From Halomonas sp. (GTDB taxonomy: Bacteria; Pseudomonadota; Gammaproteobacteria; Pseudomonadales; Halomonadaceae): a stretch of DNA of 64,000 nucleotides. Below, piece after piece: positions 51,483 to 60,035 of this stretch; positions within the stretch are counted from its first letter, which is position 1, and each line of letters begins with the position of its first letter. Below the pieces are notes generated by a model, which was not told the DNA's origin, did no database searches, and worked only from the letters and a program-made list of their open reading frames with translations. Both the position numbers and the translations under genes were made by a program. The stretch is from contig NZ_JAFWFN010000051.1 of assembly GCF_017515565.1 (NCBI RefSeq), forward strand, positions 1-64,000, given 5' to 3'.

Positions 51483-52871
51483 ATGCAGGACAAGCCTTCT
51501 GCTGATCAGGAAACGGCAGCGCTTAAACTGCCGCCGCATTCGCTAGAGGCGGAGCAGTCGGTGTTAGGCGGGCTAATGTTGGATAACCAAGCTTGGGATA
51601 ACGTTTCAGAGCGCTTGGTGACCGACGACTTTTATCGCTACGAGCATCGCCTCGTCTTCAACGTGATGATTCATTTGGCGGAGTCGGGTCAGCCGCTGGA
51701 TGTGATAACCCTCTCCGAAGCGCTTGAAGCCAGAGATCAGCTCGATACGGTTGGTGGGCTGGCATTTCTAGCCGAGCTTGCCCGTAATACCCCCTCGGCC
51801 AGTAACATCCGCGCCTATGCCGATATTGTGCGTGAACGTGCGACGCTGCGTAAGCTTATCCGGGCGGCAAATCAAATAGCCGATGGGGCTTTCTCCCCCC
51901 AAGGGCGGCCAGCGGACGAGCTGCTCAATGAGGCCGAACGGCTGGTATTTCAGATCGCTGAAGAGCGTCCGAAAACCGGTGGCCCTATTGGCATGAGTGA
52001 GCTACTCACCAAAGCAGTTGACCGCATTGATGAGCTGTTCAATCTCAAAGGTGAAATGACGGGGCTTTCCAGCGGGTTCCGCGATTTGGATGAGATGACA
52101 TCTGGGCTGCAGCCTTCTGATTTGGTAATTATCGCCGGGCGCCCTTCCATGGGTAAAACCACCTTCGCTATGAATTTGGTAGAGCACGCGGTTATTGCCA
52201 GCGATAAACCGGTCATGGTGTTCTCCATGGAGATGCCTGCCGAATCGCTAATGCTACGTATGCTCTCATCCCTTGGCCGGATTGACCAAACCCGGGTGCG
52301 TTCAGGTCAGTTAGAAGATGAAGACTGGCCGCGCCTTACCTCAGCGGTCAACCTGCTTAAAGACAAGCAACTGTTTATTGATGATACGGCTGCACTGTCA
52401 CCTAACGAGATGCGCTCGCGCCTGCGTCGGGTCGTGCGTGAGCACGGCAATATGGCGTTAGTTATGATCGACTACCTGCAGCTAATGCAGATCCCTGGCT
52501 TTTCCGAAAACCGTACGGGAGAAATCTCTGAGATTTCACGCTCTCTAAAAGGGCTGGCAAAAGAGTTTCAGTGCCCCGTGGTGGCGCTTTCCCAGCTTAA
52601 CCGCTCGCTGGAGCAGCGTCCCAACAAACGCCCAGTGATGTCGGATCTAAGGGAATCGGGAGCGATTGAACAGGATGCGGACGTTATCGCCTTTGTTTAT
52701 CGTGATGAAGTCTATAATCCAGACAACCCTGACAACCAAGGGATTGCGGAACTGATTATTGGCAAGCAGCGTAATGGGCCTATCGGCACGGTGCACATGG
52801 CGTTTATTGGTAAATACACTCGATTTGAAGATCTAGCCCCCGATCGCTACGGCGAAGCGTTTGGCGATTAA
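51483..52871 (+). CDS. dnaB: Replicative DNA helicase DnaB
   Basis: Hexameric helicase that unwinds DNA at the replication fork and loads primase. 462 residues: N-terminal primase-contact domain beginning PHSLEAEQSVLGGLMLDNQAWD (in part), linker, and RecA-like motor with Walker A GRPSMGKTTFAMN (about 219-231), Walker B VMIDYLQLMQ and DLRESGAIEQDADVI. AAGGAG precedes ATG 51483. No intein or insertion in the motor domain. The 214-nt gap upstream holds no gene but has two short direct repeats (see findings). Confidence 0.96.
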   Translation: MQDKPSADQETAALKLPPHSLEAEQSVLGGLMLDNQAWDNVSERLVTDDFYRYEHRLVFNVMIHLAESGQPLDVITLSEALEARDQLDTVGGLAFLAELARNTPSASNIRAYADIVRERATLRKLIRAANQIADGAFSPQGRPADELLNEAERLVFQIAEERPKTGGPIGMSELLTKAVDRIDELFNLKGEMTGLSSGFRDLDEMTSGLQPSDLVIIAGRPSMGKTTFAMNLVEHAVIASDKPVMVFSMEMPAESLMLRMLSSLGRIDQTRVRSGQLEDEDWPRLTSAVNLLKDKQLFIDDTAALSPNEMRSRLRRVVREHGNMALVMIDYLQLMQIPGFSENRTGEISEISRSLKGLAKEFQCPVVALSQLNRSLEQRPNKRPVMSDLRESGAIEQDADVIAFVYRDEVYNPDNPDNQGIAELIIGKQRNGPIGTVHMAFIGKYTRFEDLAPDRYGEAFGD

Positions 52872-52909
52872 CGTATGCGCAGGTGGTTAACGTGATGCGG
52901 GTAATTAAC

Positions 52910-52945
52910 TTGTGTGGAGCTGGGCAGGTCGTATAATGCCTGCCC
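52910..52945 (+). promoter_or_regulatory. Strong promoter with inverted repeat around the -10
   Basis: TTGTGT (52910-52915), 16-bp spacer and a perfect TATAAT (52932-52937). GGGCAGG (52922-52928) and its complement CCTGCCC (52939-52945) flank the -10 symmetrically, as an operator would. Drives the 97-residue gene that starts at 52977. Confidence 0.65.
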
Positions 52946-52976
52946 CTCTTTCGAAGCAGATAGACAGGAGTAGAAA

Positions 52977-53270
52977 ATGGCAGGTGGTTTTAGACGTGGT
53001 AACCGAAAGCGTCTTCCTAAGCTGGAGGGCCGCGGGGAGTTGCAGTCGCTAGAGCGCGAAGGGCCATTTAAAGAGTGGTTGGGGATGCCTGACCTTTACC
53101 GCTATTTCCTGGTGGTGGAAGGGGAGAAGTACAGTTACCAAACCGAAGATGGCGAGTTGCCGGTGGCGGTTGGTGACAAGGTTGTCTTTCGCTATAAGGA
53201 AACCAAAGGTGGCAATTGGATTGATCGTAATTCACTAGGCAAGGCTATCGATCCGTCTGAATATCAATAA
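52977..53270 (+). CDS. Small basic protein of unknown function
   Basis: I do not recognise this 97-residue protein. It has a basic start (GGFRRGNRKRLPKLEGRG) and then a strand-rich region with YRYFLVVEGEKYSYQTEDG and LPVAVGDKVVFRYKETKGGN, which looks like a small beta barrel, perhaps OB-like. No signal peptide, no membrane segment, no cysteine. CAGGAG lies 8 nt before ATG 52977, and a very good promoter precedes it, so it is very likely expressed. Lies alone between dnaB and another small gene. Confidence 0.75.
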   Translation: MAGGFRRGNRKRLPKLEGRGELQSLEREGPFKEWLGMPDLYRYFLVVEGEKYSYQTEDGELPVAVGDKVVFRYKETKGGNWIDRNSLGKAIDPSEYQ

Positions 53271-53350
53271 TTGAACGCATAAGTTGACGTTTTGGTCAGG
53301 AACTCTTTTGTTAAGTTGCCGTCTTAAGCAGTCAGTGCCAAGGTAACATT

Positions 53351-53388
53351 ATTGTCATGGGTTTACGGGATGCTTTGCCCATGACAAT
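53351..53388. promoter_or_regulatory. 11-bp inverted repeat in front of the DUF6482-like gene
   Basis: ATTGTCATGGG (53351-53361) and CCCATGACAAT (53378-53388) are exact complements separated by 16 bp, 12 nt before the AGGAGG ribosome site. No T-run follows. It could be an operator or an mRNA hairpin that controls translation. Confidence 0.55.
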
Positions 53389-53409
53389 GTCTAATAACAG
53401 GAGGGAACC

Positions 53410-53712
53410 ATGGAGCTAAAAGAGCTTAAACAGTTTGTCGCAAACCACGACAACTTCGAAATTCGCGTTATTACCCACTCAGGCAGCCGTTTCTATCAGG
53501 TTGAGCTTGAAGATGTTGAGGGTGAGCGACATATGCTGACGCAACGTCACAAGCCAATGCTGTTTCGCTCGCTAGATGATGTCTATCTAGAACTAAAGCG
53601 AACCGGCATTCATCGCGCGTATCTGGTTCAGCATGTCCCGCACGATGAAGTGATCGGACGTGATGCCCACTACAGTGAGCCGTTAACGTCTCGCATGCCG
53701 CTTGTGTTCTAA
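53410..53712 (+). CDS. Small DUF6482-like protein
   Basis: A 100-residue cytosolic protein beginning MELKELKQFVANHDNFEIRV with a central LFRSLDDVYLELKRTGIHRAYLVQH segment (read as RSLDDVYLELKRTG and HRAYLVQ). It resembles DUF6482, a family of marine and halophilic gammaproteobacteria with no known function; this assignment rests on recall. AGGAGG precedes ATG 53410. A long inverted repeat lies in its leader. Confidence 0.75.
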   Translation: MELKELKQFVANHDNFEIRVITHSGSRFYQVELEDVEGERHMLTQRHKPMLFRSLDDVYLELKRTGIHRAYLVQHVPHDEVIGRDAHYSEPLTSRMPLVF

Positions 53713-53765
53713 AGAGCCGGTCTAATTGAATTTTGTTAGATGCTATTCGCTTTAATGCTGTTCAT

Positions 53766-54164
53766 TTATTGTTTAGTTTGACGTTTTTCCCACCACTGCC
53801 CCAGCCGGATTCGGCGGCGGGCAAAAAATCGGTAGCCTGCATCCATTGCGCTGCGCAGGCCCGGTAAGCAAGATAGCCTGACTAGCCGCCGGTAGCCCAG
53901 TACTGCATAAAGGGCCCGGCTGGCATCCATGCCTACATACCATATCCCTTTATTATCAAGTAAGTGAAGTTGCCCCATCATGTCATCAAACGAACGCCCA
54001 AGCTCAGCGGCGTTGAATTCGTTGCTTTGAATATCTATCAGTTTGACCTGCTCTTGATGTCGGTGCTTCGAAAGCCATTCAACTTCGACACGACAGAAGG
54101 GGCAGTGGCCATCGTAGAAAAGTGTGACGGGCGCAGCTGCTTGAAGCGTAGAAAAGCGGCTCAT
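53766..54164 (-). CDS. Thiol-disulfide oxidoreductase DCC family protein (DUF393)
   Basis: Small thioredoxin-fold protein of 132 residues with the family motif FYDGHCPFCRVEVEWL (DxxCPxC-type, Cys at about 22 and 25). It starts 2 nt after the photolyase stop on the same strand, so the two are an operon. DCC genes often travel with iron-sulfur photolyases. Function unproven; a redox or repair-accessory role is inferred from its partner. Confidence 0.85.
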   Translation of the reverse strand: MSRFSTLQAAAPVTLFYDGHCPFCRVEVEWLSKHRHQEQVKLIDIQSNEFNAAELGRSFDDMMGQLHLLDNKGIWYVGMDASRALYAVLGYRRLVRLSCLPGLRSAMDAGYRFFARRRIRLGQWWEKRQTKQ

Positions 54165-54166
54165 TG

Positions 54167-55741
54167 TTACGACTCCTTTTGATAACCCTTGGTGTGGCTA
54201 GGTAGCCCATAGCCTGGGCGCGTTTCTAATGTTGAGAGAAACTGCTCTGCCTGTTGGCGGATAGCCTCGCGCTTCTCTTCTTTCATGCGGGAAAGGGAGC
54301 CGTAAATCAGCTTCATCCTGGGGTTGCGATTTAAGCGTTCGGCGTTAGTTTCTAAAAAGTGCCAATAAAGACTGTTAAGTGGGCAAGCGTTAGGGCCTGT
54401 TACTTGTTTAGGGGTGTAGCGACAGTGTTGGCAGTGGTCAGACATTTTGTCGATATACTTACCCGATGCACAGTAAGGCTTGGAGCCCATCAAGCCACCG
54501 TCGGCATGGAGAACCATACCCAGCGTATTGGGTAGCTCTACCCATTCGCAGGCATCGGCATACACAGCTAAGTACCAGTCGCAAAGCGCTTCAGGCTTTA
54601 CACCGCATAGCAGGGCAAAGTTACCCGTCACCATTAACCGCTGGATATGGTGGGCATAGCTATTGTCGATGGTCATTTGTATGGCGCGCTGCAGGCAGCG
54701 CATATCGGTGTTTCCGTCCCAATAAAACTCAGGGAGATCGCGTTTGGCGCCTAGTCCGTTTTGTTGTTTATAACTGGGCATTTGTGTCCAATAAAGTCCG
54801 CGTACATACTCCCGCCAGCCGAGTATTTGGCGGATAAAACCTTCTACAGCATTAATGGGGGCTTTGCCTGTGTGATACTGCTGCTCCGCCGCTTCGCATA
54901 CTTCTTGAGGGGTTAGCAGGCCAATATTGAGGGCCGCAGATAGTCGAGAGTGATATAAAAACGGCTCGGTATCGCTAATCGCATCCTGATAGCGGCCAAA
55001 GTCAGCTAGCCCATGGTCAATAAAGTGCTTTAAATCTACCAGCGCTTGGCGGCGTGTGACGGGCAAGTTGAAGTTATCCAGTGACCCCATATGCTCGCTA
55101 AAATGGTGCTGTGCATCTTTGAGCGCTTCCTGGGTGAGCTCATCTTGGCTGTGCTGGGGCAGCGCTGGAAAGCTAAGCGCTGCACTGATCGGTTCACGGT
55201 TATCGTGATCAAAATTCCACTTACCACCGGCCGGCGTATCGCCTTCCATCAACAGCCCCGTGCGCTTACGCTGTTCGCGATAGAAGTACTCTAGGCGCAG
55301 CTGTTTACGCCCTCTGGCCCAGCTAGCGAAGTCGTCCGGAGTGGTGAAGAAACGCTCATCTTCTAATAATTTCCATGGCAAGGCGGCGTCTTTGCGCGCC
55401 GTTATATCGTCCCACAGTCGCCACTCTCCAGGGCGAGTAACACGTATCTGGTTGCAGCCGTACTGTTTGGCAATCCGTTCGGCCTCATTGATAAGCGACT
55501 GGGTGTTGTCTGCATCGTCAATTCGGCTGTAGTGGACCTGGAAGCCTTTGTCTCTCAGGGTTTGGGCAAAGTGTCGCATGGCGGCCATAAAGAGGCCGAT
55601 TTTATGTATATGATGGGGGACATAGCGAGCTTCGTCCGCGACTTCGCACATTGCTACCACCGCATTAGGGCGCGCATCTTTTAGCGCTGAGAGCGAAAGG
55701 GAAAGCTGATCACCGAGTACGAGTAGTAAAGGCTTGGACAT
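54167..55741 (-). CDS. Iron-sulfur cryptochrome/photolyase (FeS-BCP, photolyase-related protein)
   Basis: Flavoprotein of 524 residues in the (6-4) photolyase/cryptochrome branch that binds [4Fe-4S] and FAD. It starts LLLVLGDQLSLSLSALKDA, the family N-terminus. The four cluster cysteines are visible in LLCGVKPEAL, CQHC and GPNACPLN; the FAD region has EGFIRQILGWREYVRGLYW. It should repair UV lesions with blue light, or act as a photoreceptor. Transcribed with the DCC gene and divergent from hemH across a shared inverted repeat. Assignment is firm, exact lesion not. Confidence 0.88.
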   Translation of the reverse strand: MSKPLLLVLGDQLSLSLSALKDARPNAVVAMCEVADEARYVPHHIHKIGLFMAAMRHFAQTLRDKGFQVHYSRIDDADNTQSLINEAERIAKQYGCNQIRVTRPGEWRLWDDITARKDAALPWKLLEDERFFTTPDDFASWARGRKQLRLEYFYREQRKRTGLLMEGDTPAGGKWNFDHDNREPISAALSFPALPQHSQDELTQEALKDAQHHFSEHMGSLDNFNLPVTRRQALVDLKHFIDHGLADFGRYQDAISDTEPFLYHSRLSAALNIGLLTPQEVCEAAEQQYHTGKAPINAVEGFIRQILGWREYVRGLYWTQMPSYKQQNGLGAKRDLPEFYWDGNTDMRCLQRAIQMTIDNSYAHHIQRLMVTGNFALLCGVKPEALCDWYLAVYADACEWVELPNTLGMVLHADGGLMGSKPYCASGKYIDKMSDHCQHCRYTPKQVTGPNACPLNSLYWHFLETNAERLNRNPRMKLIYGSLSRMKEEKREAIRQQAEQFLSTLETRPGYGLPSHTKGYQKES

Positions 55742-55753
55742 GATTTTGCCTAT

Positions 55754-55783
55754 AGTTATACAAATAATGTTGATAGTATAACT
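55754..55783. promoter_or_regulatory. Inverted repeat between the photolyase operon and hemH
   Basis: AGTTATAC (55754-55761) and GTATAACT (55776-55783) are exact complements 14 bp apart, in the 111-nt divergent promoter region. The position suggests one regulator for both directions, possibly a MerR-type light-responsive (CarH/LitR-like) protein; no such gene is in this window. Confidence 0.5.
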
Positions 55784-55852
55784 TTATGCCGTAACTTTGC
55801 TGGAAAGTGTTACTATTTTAGCCATTAAAAGTAGTCTTTTAGGAGTAGACGT

Positions 55853-56926
55853 ATGACCGATAGCGTTGTGAAGGATCAGCCAGGAGCAGGCCGCTTGGCC
55901 CACGCGCCAAGTGACCATCCTGCTGTGCCCCGTGCGAAGGTAGGGGTAGTGCTGGCCAATCTTGGCACGCCGGATGCTACCGACTACTGGTCAATGCGTC
56001 GCTACCTGAATGAGTTCTTATCCGACAAGCGGGTGGTGGATTATGCAGGGTGGAAATGGCAGCCACTGCTTCAGCTCATTATTTTGACGAAACGTCCATT
56101 CTCGTCGGGTCATGCTTACAAAAGCATTTGGAATACCGATAAAAACGAAAGCCCTCTGCTAACGACTACCCGTGCGCAAACGGAAAAGATGGCCGAGCGA
56201 CTCAAAGCCCTCTACGGCGATAATGTAGAGGTTGATTTCTGTATGCGTTACGGTAATCCCTCCACTGAAAGTGTGCTAAACCGGATGAAGGAGAAGGGGT
56301 GCGAGCGCATCGTCTTTTTCCCGCTTTATCCCCAGTATGGTTCGCCTACCACGGCCACAGCTAACGACCAGGCGTTTCGTACACTGATGAAGATGAAGTG
56401 GCAGCCTTATATCCGCACCGTGCCTGCCTATTTCGAACACCCTGCCTATGTGCAGGCTCTGGCAAACTCGGTCGAAGAAGCCTATGCCACCTTTGAAACA
56501 CGTCCTACAAAACTGGTGGCGAGCTACCACGGGGTGCCGGAACGCTACCTGTTGGAAGGTGATCCCTACCACTGCCAGTGTCAGAAAACTACGCGGCTAA
56601 TGCGTGAGAAGCTTGGCTTCACCAAAGAAGAAGTAGATACCGCTTTTCAGTCACAGTTTGGCCCCGAAAAATGGGTAGGGCCACAAACCGTCGATCACGT
56701 GGCGGCGCTGGCTAAGCAGGGGCATAAGCACATCGCTATTATGTCACCCGCTTTCTCATCGGACTGTGTGGAAACACTGGAGGAGATTAAAGAGGAAATC
56801 CACGACAGCTTTATGGAAGCCGGGGGTGAAACCTTCAGCTATATCCCTTGCTTAAATGACCGGGATGATCATATCGATGCGCTATTAGCCGTCGTGAATA
56901 ACGAACTGTCGGGTTGGCTGTGTTAA
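55853..56926 (+). CDS. hemH: Ferrochelatase
   Basis: Inserts Fe2+ into protoporphyrin IX, the last step of haem synthesis. 357 residues, longer than E. coli HemH (about 320) by an N-terminal extension (about 25 residues) and some loops. Motifs: VLANLGTPDATDYWSMRRYLNEFLSD (in pieces), catalytic His in SYHGVPERYLLEGD and Glu in SSDCVETLEEIKEE. CQCQ in the middle and other cysteines do not form an obvious [2Fe-2S] site. AGGAG precedes ATG 55853. Converges on mrpG with 26 nt between. Confidence 0.94.
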   Translation: MTDSVVKDQPGAGRLAHAPSDHPAVPRAKVGVVLANLGTPDATDYWSMRRYLNEFLSDKRVVDYAGWKWQPLLQLIILTKRPFSSGHAYKSIWNTDKNESPLLTTTRAQTEKMAERLKALYGDNVEVDFCMRYGNPSTESVLNRMKEKGCERIVFFPLYPQYGSPTTATANDQAFRTLMKMKWQPYIRTVPAYFEHPAYVQALANSVEEAYATFETRPTKLVASYHGVPERYLLEGDPYHCQCQKTTRLMREKLGFTKEEVDTAFQSQFGPEKWVGPQTVDHVAALAKQGHKHIAIMSPAFSSDCVETLEEIKEEIHDSFMEAGGETFSYIPCLNDRDDHIDALLAVVNNELSGWLC

Positions 56927-56952
56927 TTATCTACCTAGATTGTGTAATACGC

Positions 56953-57396
56953 TTATCTGCCGCGGGTTTTTAGCAGCTGGCGGCGGCGGTTTTTGATACT
57001 GCCAGGGCGTTTGGGGCGACCGGGTTTTGCCACTCGGTTTTGCCCCACATCTTCATCTAGAAGTTCAGGCAGCGAACCACGGGTGCTGGTGGTAAAGCGT
57101 AAATGCATGTGTAGCCCTGTTTTTGCCAGCATGTGACCTGTCACTGGTGCGGTTAAAAACAGAAACAGGGTAATTAATAGCTCTTGCATGTGTGGTTCGC
57201 GCTGGGTGGTTGTAAAGTAAACCATTGAGGCAATCAGCACACAGCCGATGCCTAGGGTAGTGCCTTTAGTAGGCCCGTGTAAGCGCATAAAGAAGTCTTT
57301 GAACTGCAGCATGCCAAGCGAGCCAGTAAAGGCAAACATCCCGCCGCAAATAAGCAGAAGCGATACCAAAGCCTCAACCATAATAGCAAATGTCAT
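56953..57396 (-). CDS. mrpG: Mrp Na+/H+ antiporter subunit G
   Basis: Small membrane subunit, 147 residues with three transmembrane segments (LVSLLLICGGMFAFTGSLG first), then FFMRLHGPTKGTTLGIGCVL, the MrpG signature, and a long basic tail (about the last 45 residues, KPGRPKRPGSIKNRRRQLL in part). ATG 57396 is chosen because GGAGG is just upstream; a longer in-frame form would overlap mrpF. Last gene of the operon. Confidence 0.9.
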   Translation of the reverse strand: MTFAIMVEALVSLLLICGGMFAFTGSLGMLQFKDFFMRLHGPTKGTTLGIGCVLIASMVYFTTTQREPHMQELLITLFLFLTAPVTGHMLAKTGLHMHLRFTTSTRGSLPELLDEDVGQNRVAKPGRPKRPGSIKNRRRQLLKTRGR

Positions 57397-57407
57397 GTCA
57401 GCCTCCG

Positions 57408-57677
57408 TTACTCGATAATATCGCCGCGTAGCAAGTATCGACAAATTGCCATGGTGCTGATAAAGCCAAGTAAGGCGATTAACATGGCAGCTTCAAAGTA
57501 CGTTTTTGTGTTAAACCAAAGCCCAGCAATAACGATAAGCGCAATTGCGTTGACATACATGGTATCTAGAGCAAGCAATCGATCGGGTATGTCTGGGCCT
57601 ATAAGTAAGCGGTAAACATTCATTGCTAATGCTAGCACTATTAGCGTCAAACTGATCCACAGGGCGATGACTAGCAT
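57408..57677 (-). CDS. mrpF: Mrp Na+/H+ antiporter subunit F
   Basis: 89-residue membrane subunit with three transmembrane segments, with the family stretch RLLIGPDIPDRLLALDTMYVN. Overlaps mrpE by 7 nt and is followed by mrpG after 11 nt. Confidence 0.92.
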   Translation of the reverse strand: MLVIALWISLTLIVLALAMNVYRLLIGPDIPDRLLALDTMYVNAIALIVIAGLWFNTKTYFEAAMLIALLGFISTMAICRYLLRGDIIE

Positions 57678-58162
57678 TCAAAAATCTCCTTTATGGGACG
57701 CTCGTAACGCTCATGAATGTCTTGAATAAGAGCCTGCTCATCCTCCATATCCAATACATGAATAAGCAGTGACGTATGATCTAGCCGAATATTGGTAGAA
57801 ACAGTGCCGGGCGTCATGGTGATGGTATTGGCCAAGAGAGTAATGGCTAGCCGATCCTGTACTTGCAGTGGGTACTCAATAAAGCCTGGGTGCGGTGTCC
57901 GCTTGGGGCTCAAAATTAATAAGCTAACGTGCAAGTTGGCGACCACGATATCGGCAAGTACCCGTAAGACAAAACGTATGAGCTTTATAGGGTGTTTAAC
58001 CCGGGGGAAAGGCAGCCAAAAGGCGCGGGTTAGCATCGGTATGCCAATTGCTAGCAGCACCCCAAGCAGCAGTTGGCCGAAAGCCAAGCTTCTCACCATC
58101 AGAAGCCAGGTGATCAATAGTATTAGTGACAGGGCAGGTGCGGGAAAATAGCGGGCAAACAT
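57671..58162 (-). CDS. mrpE: Mrp Na+/H+ antiporter subunit E
   Basis: 163-residue membrane subunit with two to three N-terminal membrane segments and a cytosolic C-terminus. The family pattern ANTITMTPGTVSTNI and DRLAITLLANT is clear. Its ATG shares one base with the intact mrpD stop (TAATG), so normal translation should be coupled to mrpD; the upstream nonsense codon would break that coupling. Confidence 0.92.
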   Translation of the reverse strand: MFARYFPAPALSLILLITWLLMVRSLAFGQLLLGVLLAIGIPMLTRAFWLPFPRVKHPIKLIRFVLRVLADIVVANLHVSLLILSPKRTPHPGFIEYPLQVQDRLAITLLANTITMTPGTVSTNIRLDHTSLLIHVLDMEDEQALIQDIHERYERPIKEIFEC

Positions 58163-59694
58163 TACTGCTCCTCCTCATCGCGCAAAGCAAAATCTGAAGG
58201 ATTTACTTCGGGCAGTATGCTCTGAATAGTCCGTTGTGGCGAAGCAAGTTGCTCAGCAGTGGCTTGGGTGTATTCGCTTACAGGTCCCGCCAGTAACACT
58301 AACAGTGGAGCGCTAATCAACAACCACGTTACGCCAGATAGCTGCAAAGGAGTGATACGTGGCCCACTGGGAGCGCCTTTGTAGCTCGCCCAGAAAAATA
58401 CCGAGCCAGCCCGAGAGAGAGCAATCATGGCCGCTAAACCAGCCAAGAGTAATAGTGGCCACAGTCATAGCCTCTGTGCGCTATCCGCAGCCTGCATCAA
58501 GAGTAATTTGCCCAATGCTCCAGCTAAGGGGGGCAAGCCTGCCATGGCGACTGCCCCTACCAAAAACATACCGCCAAGCAGAGCTGGTTGATGAATCTTG
58601 CGGGCACGTACTAAGCGCGTGCCCGCCTTGCCCCGTTGTAGACCAATCAGCTCGGCTAACAGGAACAGCGCTCCAGCGATGAGCGTGGTGTGTACGAGAT
58701 AATAGAGCAAAGCCCCCGTGCCTGAGATGTGGCCCATTCCAGCCCCGCTCATTAGCGTGCCGACTGAAACAAGCACTAAATATGCCACTAGGGTACGTAG
58801 ATCGCGAGCGGCTAGAACGCCAATACCTGCTAACAAAAGGGTTGCCAAGCCGCCCCACCAAAGCCAATTATCGATATAAACAATGGCCGGGCTTTCCGAA
58901 AACACTAGCGTTTGAACCCGGAGCAGGGCGTATAACCCTACCTTTGTCATAATCGCAAACAGTGCTGCTACCGGTGCGGGCGCAGAGGCATAGGTGCTCG
59001 GTAACCAAAAATAGAGGGGTAAAATAGCTGCCTTTAAACTAAATACAACGGTAAGCAGCAAAGCCCCTGCGGTAACCAGCGCGGCATTAGCCTCATCCAT
59101 TTGGGCAATGCGATACCCCATATCTGCCATGTTGAGCGTGCCAGTCGCGCCATACAGTATCCCAAGAGCAATTATGAACAGCGCTGAACCCACCAGATTA
59201 AGCACAACATAGTGAAGCCCTGCGCCAATGCGCGCTTTACCACCGCCGTGCATAAGCAACGCATAGGAAGCAAGCAGTAAGATTTCAAAAAATACAAAGA
59301 GGTTGAATAAGTCTCCGGTTAAAAAGGCGCCGTTTAACCCCAGCAATTGAAGCTGAAAAATGCCGTGAAAGTTGCTCCCGCGGCCATCATCCCCTGCGCT
59401 GGCAAACAGGATGCACCCCAAAGCCAGTACGGCGGTGAGTGCCACCATCAGTGCTGAGAGACGATCTAATACCAGCACAATGCCAAACGGTGCCTGCCAG
59501 TTCCCCAGGTTATAAATGTTGATAATATCGCTATTGGCATGTACCAGTAAGACGCCCGATAGCACCACTAATAGCGCGGTTGAGATAATGCTGATACGTC
59601 GCTGCAACGTGGTGGGAACTTGCCCCATGAGCAGTAAACCAAGCGCAGTCAGCATGGGTAAAAGAATAGGAAAAACTAGCAGGTGTTGGCTCAT
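58162..59694 (-). pseudogene. mrpD: Mrp Na+/H+ antiporter subunit D, interrupted by an in-frame TGA
   Basis: MrpD is an ion-translocating subunit related to NuoM/NuoN, normally about 490-510 residues. Here the frame runs 409 residues from ATG 59694 to TGA at 58467-58465. The same frame then continues without break for another 100 residues (LWPLLLLAGLAAMIALSRAG onward) to TAA at 58162. The N-part has all the family features, such as FNLFVFFEILLLASYALL and LKAAILPLYFWLPSTYASAP. At the break, CTA-TGA-CTG-TGG replaces what is probably CTA-TGG-CTG-TGG (Leu-Trp-Leu-Trp), a single G-to-A change. The stop removes the last two or so membrane helices. Either a real null allele, a leaky stop (TGA-C context) or a sequencing error; the reading frame is otherwise intact. 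Confidence 0.85.
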
Positions 59695-60035
59695 TAGCGG
59701 GTGCTTCCTTCTTCACCTTGCTTACCATCCACGTGGTCATTACCTAGCTCGGCGCGCGCTCGTATCGCAAGAATGACCATGAATGCACTCATGGCAAAAC
59801 CAATTACGATGGCCGTTAGTACCAGTGCCTGGGGGAGGGGGTCGGCAGGTGCGGCTGAGGCACCTATCACCGCCGCTGAGTGGGTATGCAGGCCACCGGT
59901 TGAAACTAAAAACAGGTTGACCGCATAGGAAAGCAGCGCAAGTCCCACGATAATTGAGAAGGTGCGGCCTCGAAGCAGTAAATAAATACCGCTAGCGCTT
60001 AATACTCCGATTACCAGCGAAAAAAGCAGCTCCAT
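59694..60035 (-). CDS. mrpC: Mrp Na+/H+ antiporter subunit C
   Basis: NuoK-like membrane subunit, 113 residues with three transmembrane segments: YLLLRGRTFSIIVGLALLSYAVNLFLVSTG (in pieces) and DPLPQALVLTAIVIGFAM, the MrpC/NuoK signature. Its ATG and stop each share one base with the neighbouring mrp genes, indicating tight coupling. Confidence 0.93.
   Translation of the reverse strand: MELLFSLVIGVLSASGIYLLLRGRTFSIIVGLALLSYAVNLFLVSTGGLHTHSAAVIGASAAPADPLPQALVLTAIVIGFAMSAFMVILAIRARAELGNDHVDGKQGEEGSTR

Noticed and set aside
58162-58446. A separate small gene starting at an internal TTG after the mrpD stop
   Set aside because: It is in the same frame as mrpD and reads as the MrpD C-terminus; no ribosome site precedes it. 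Treated as the tail of the interrupted gene.
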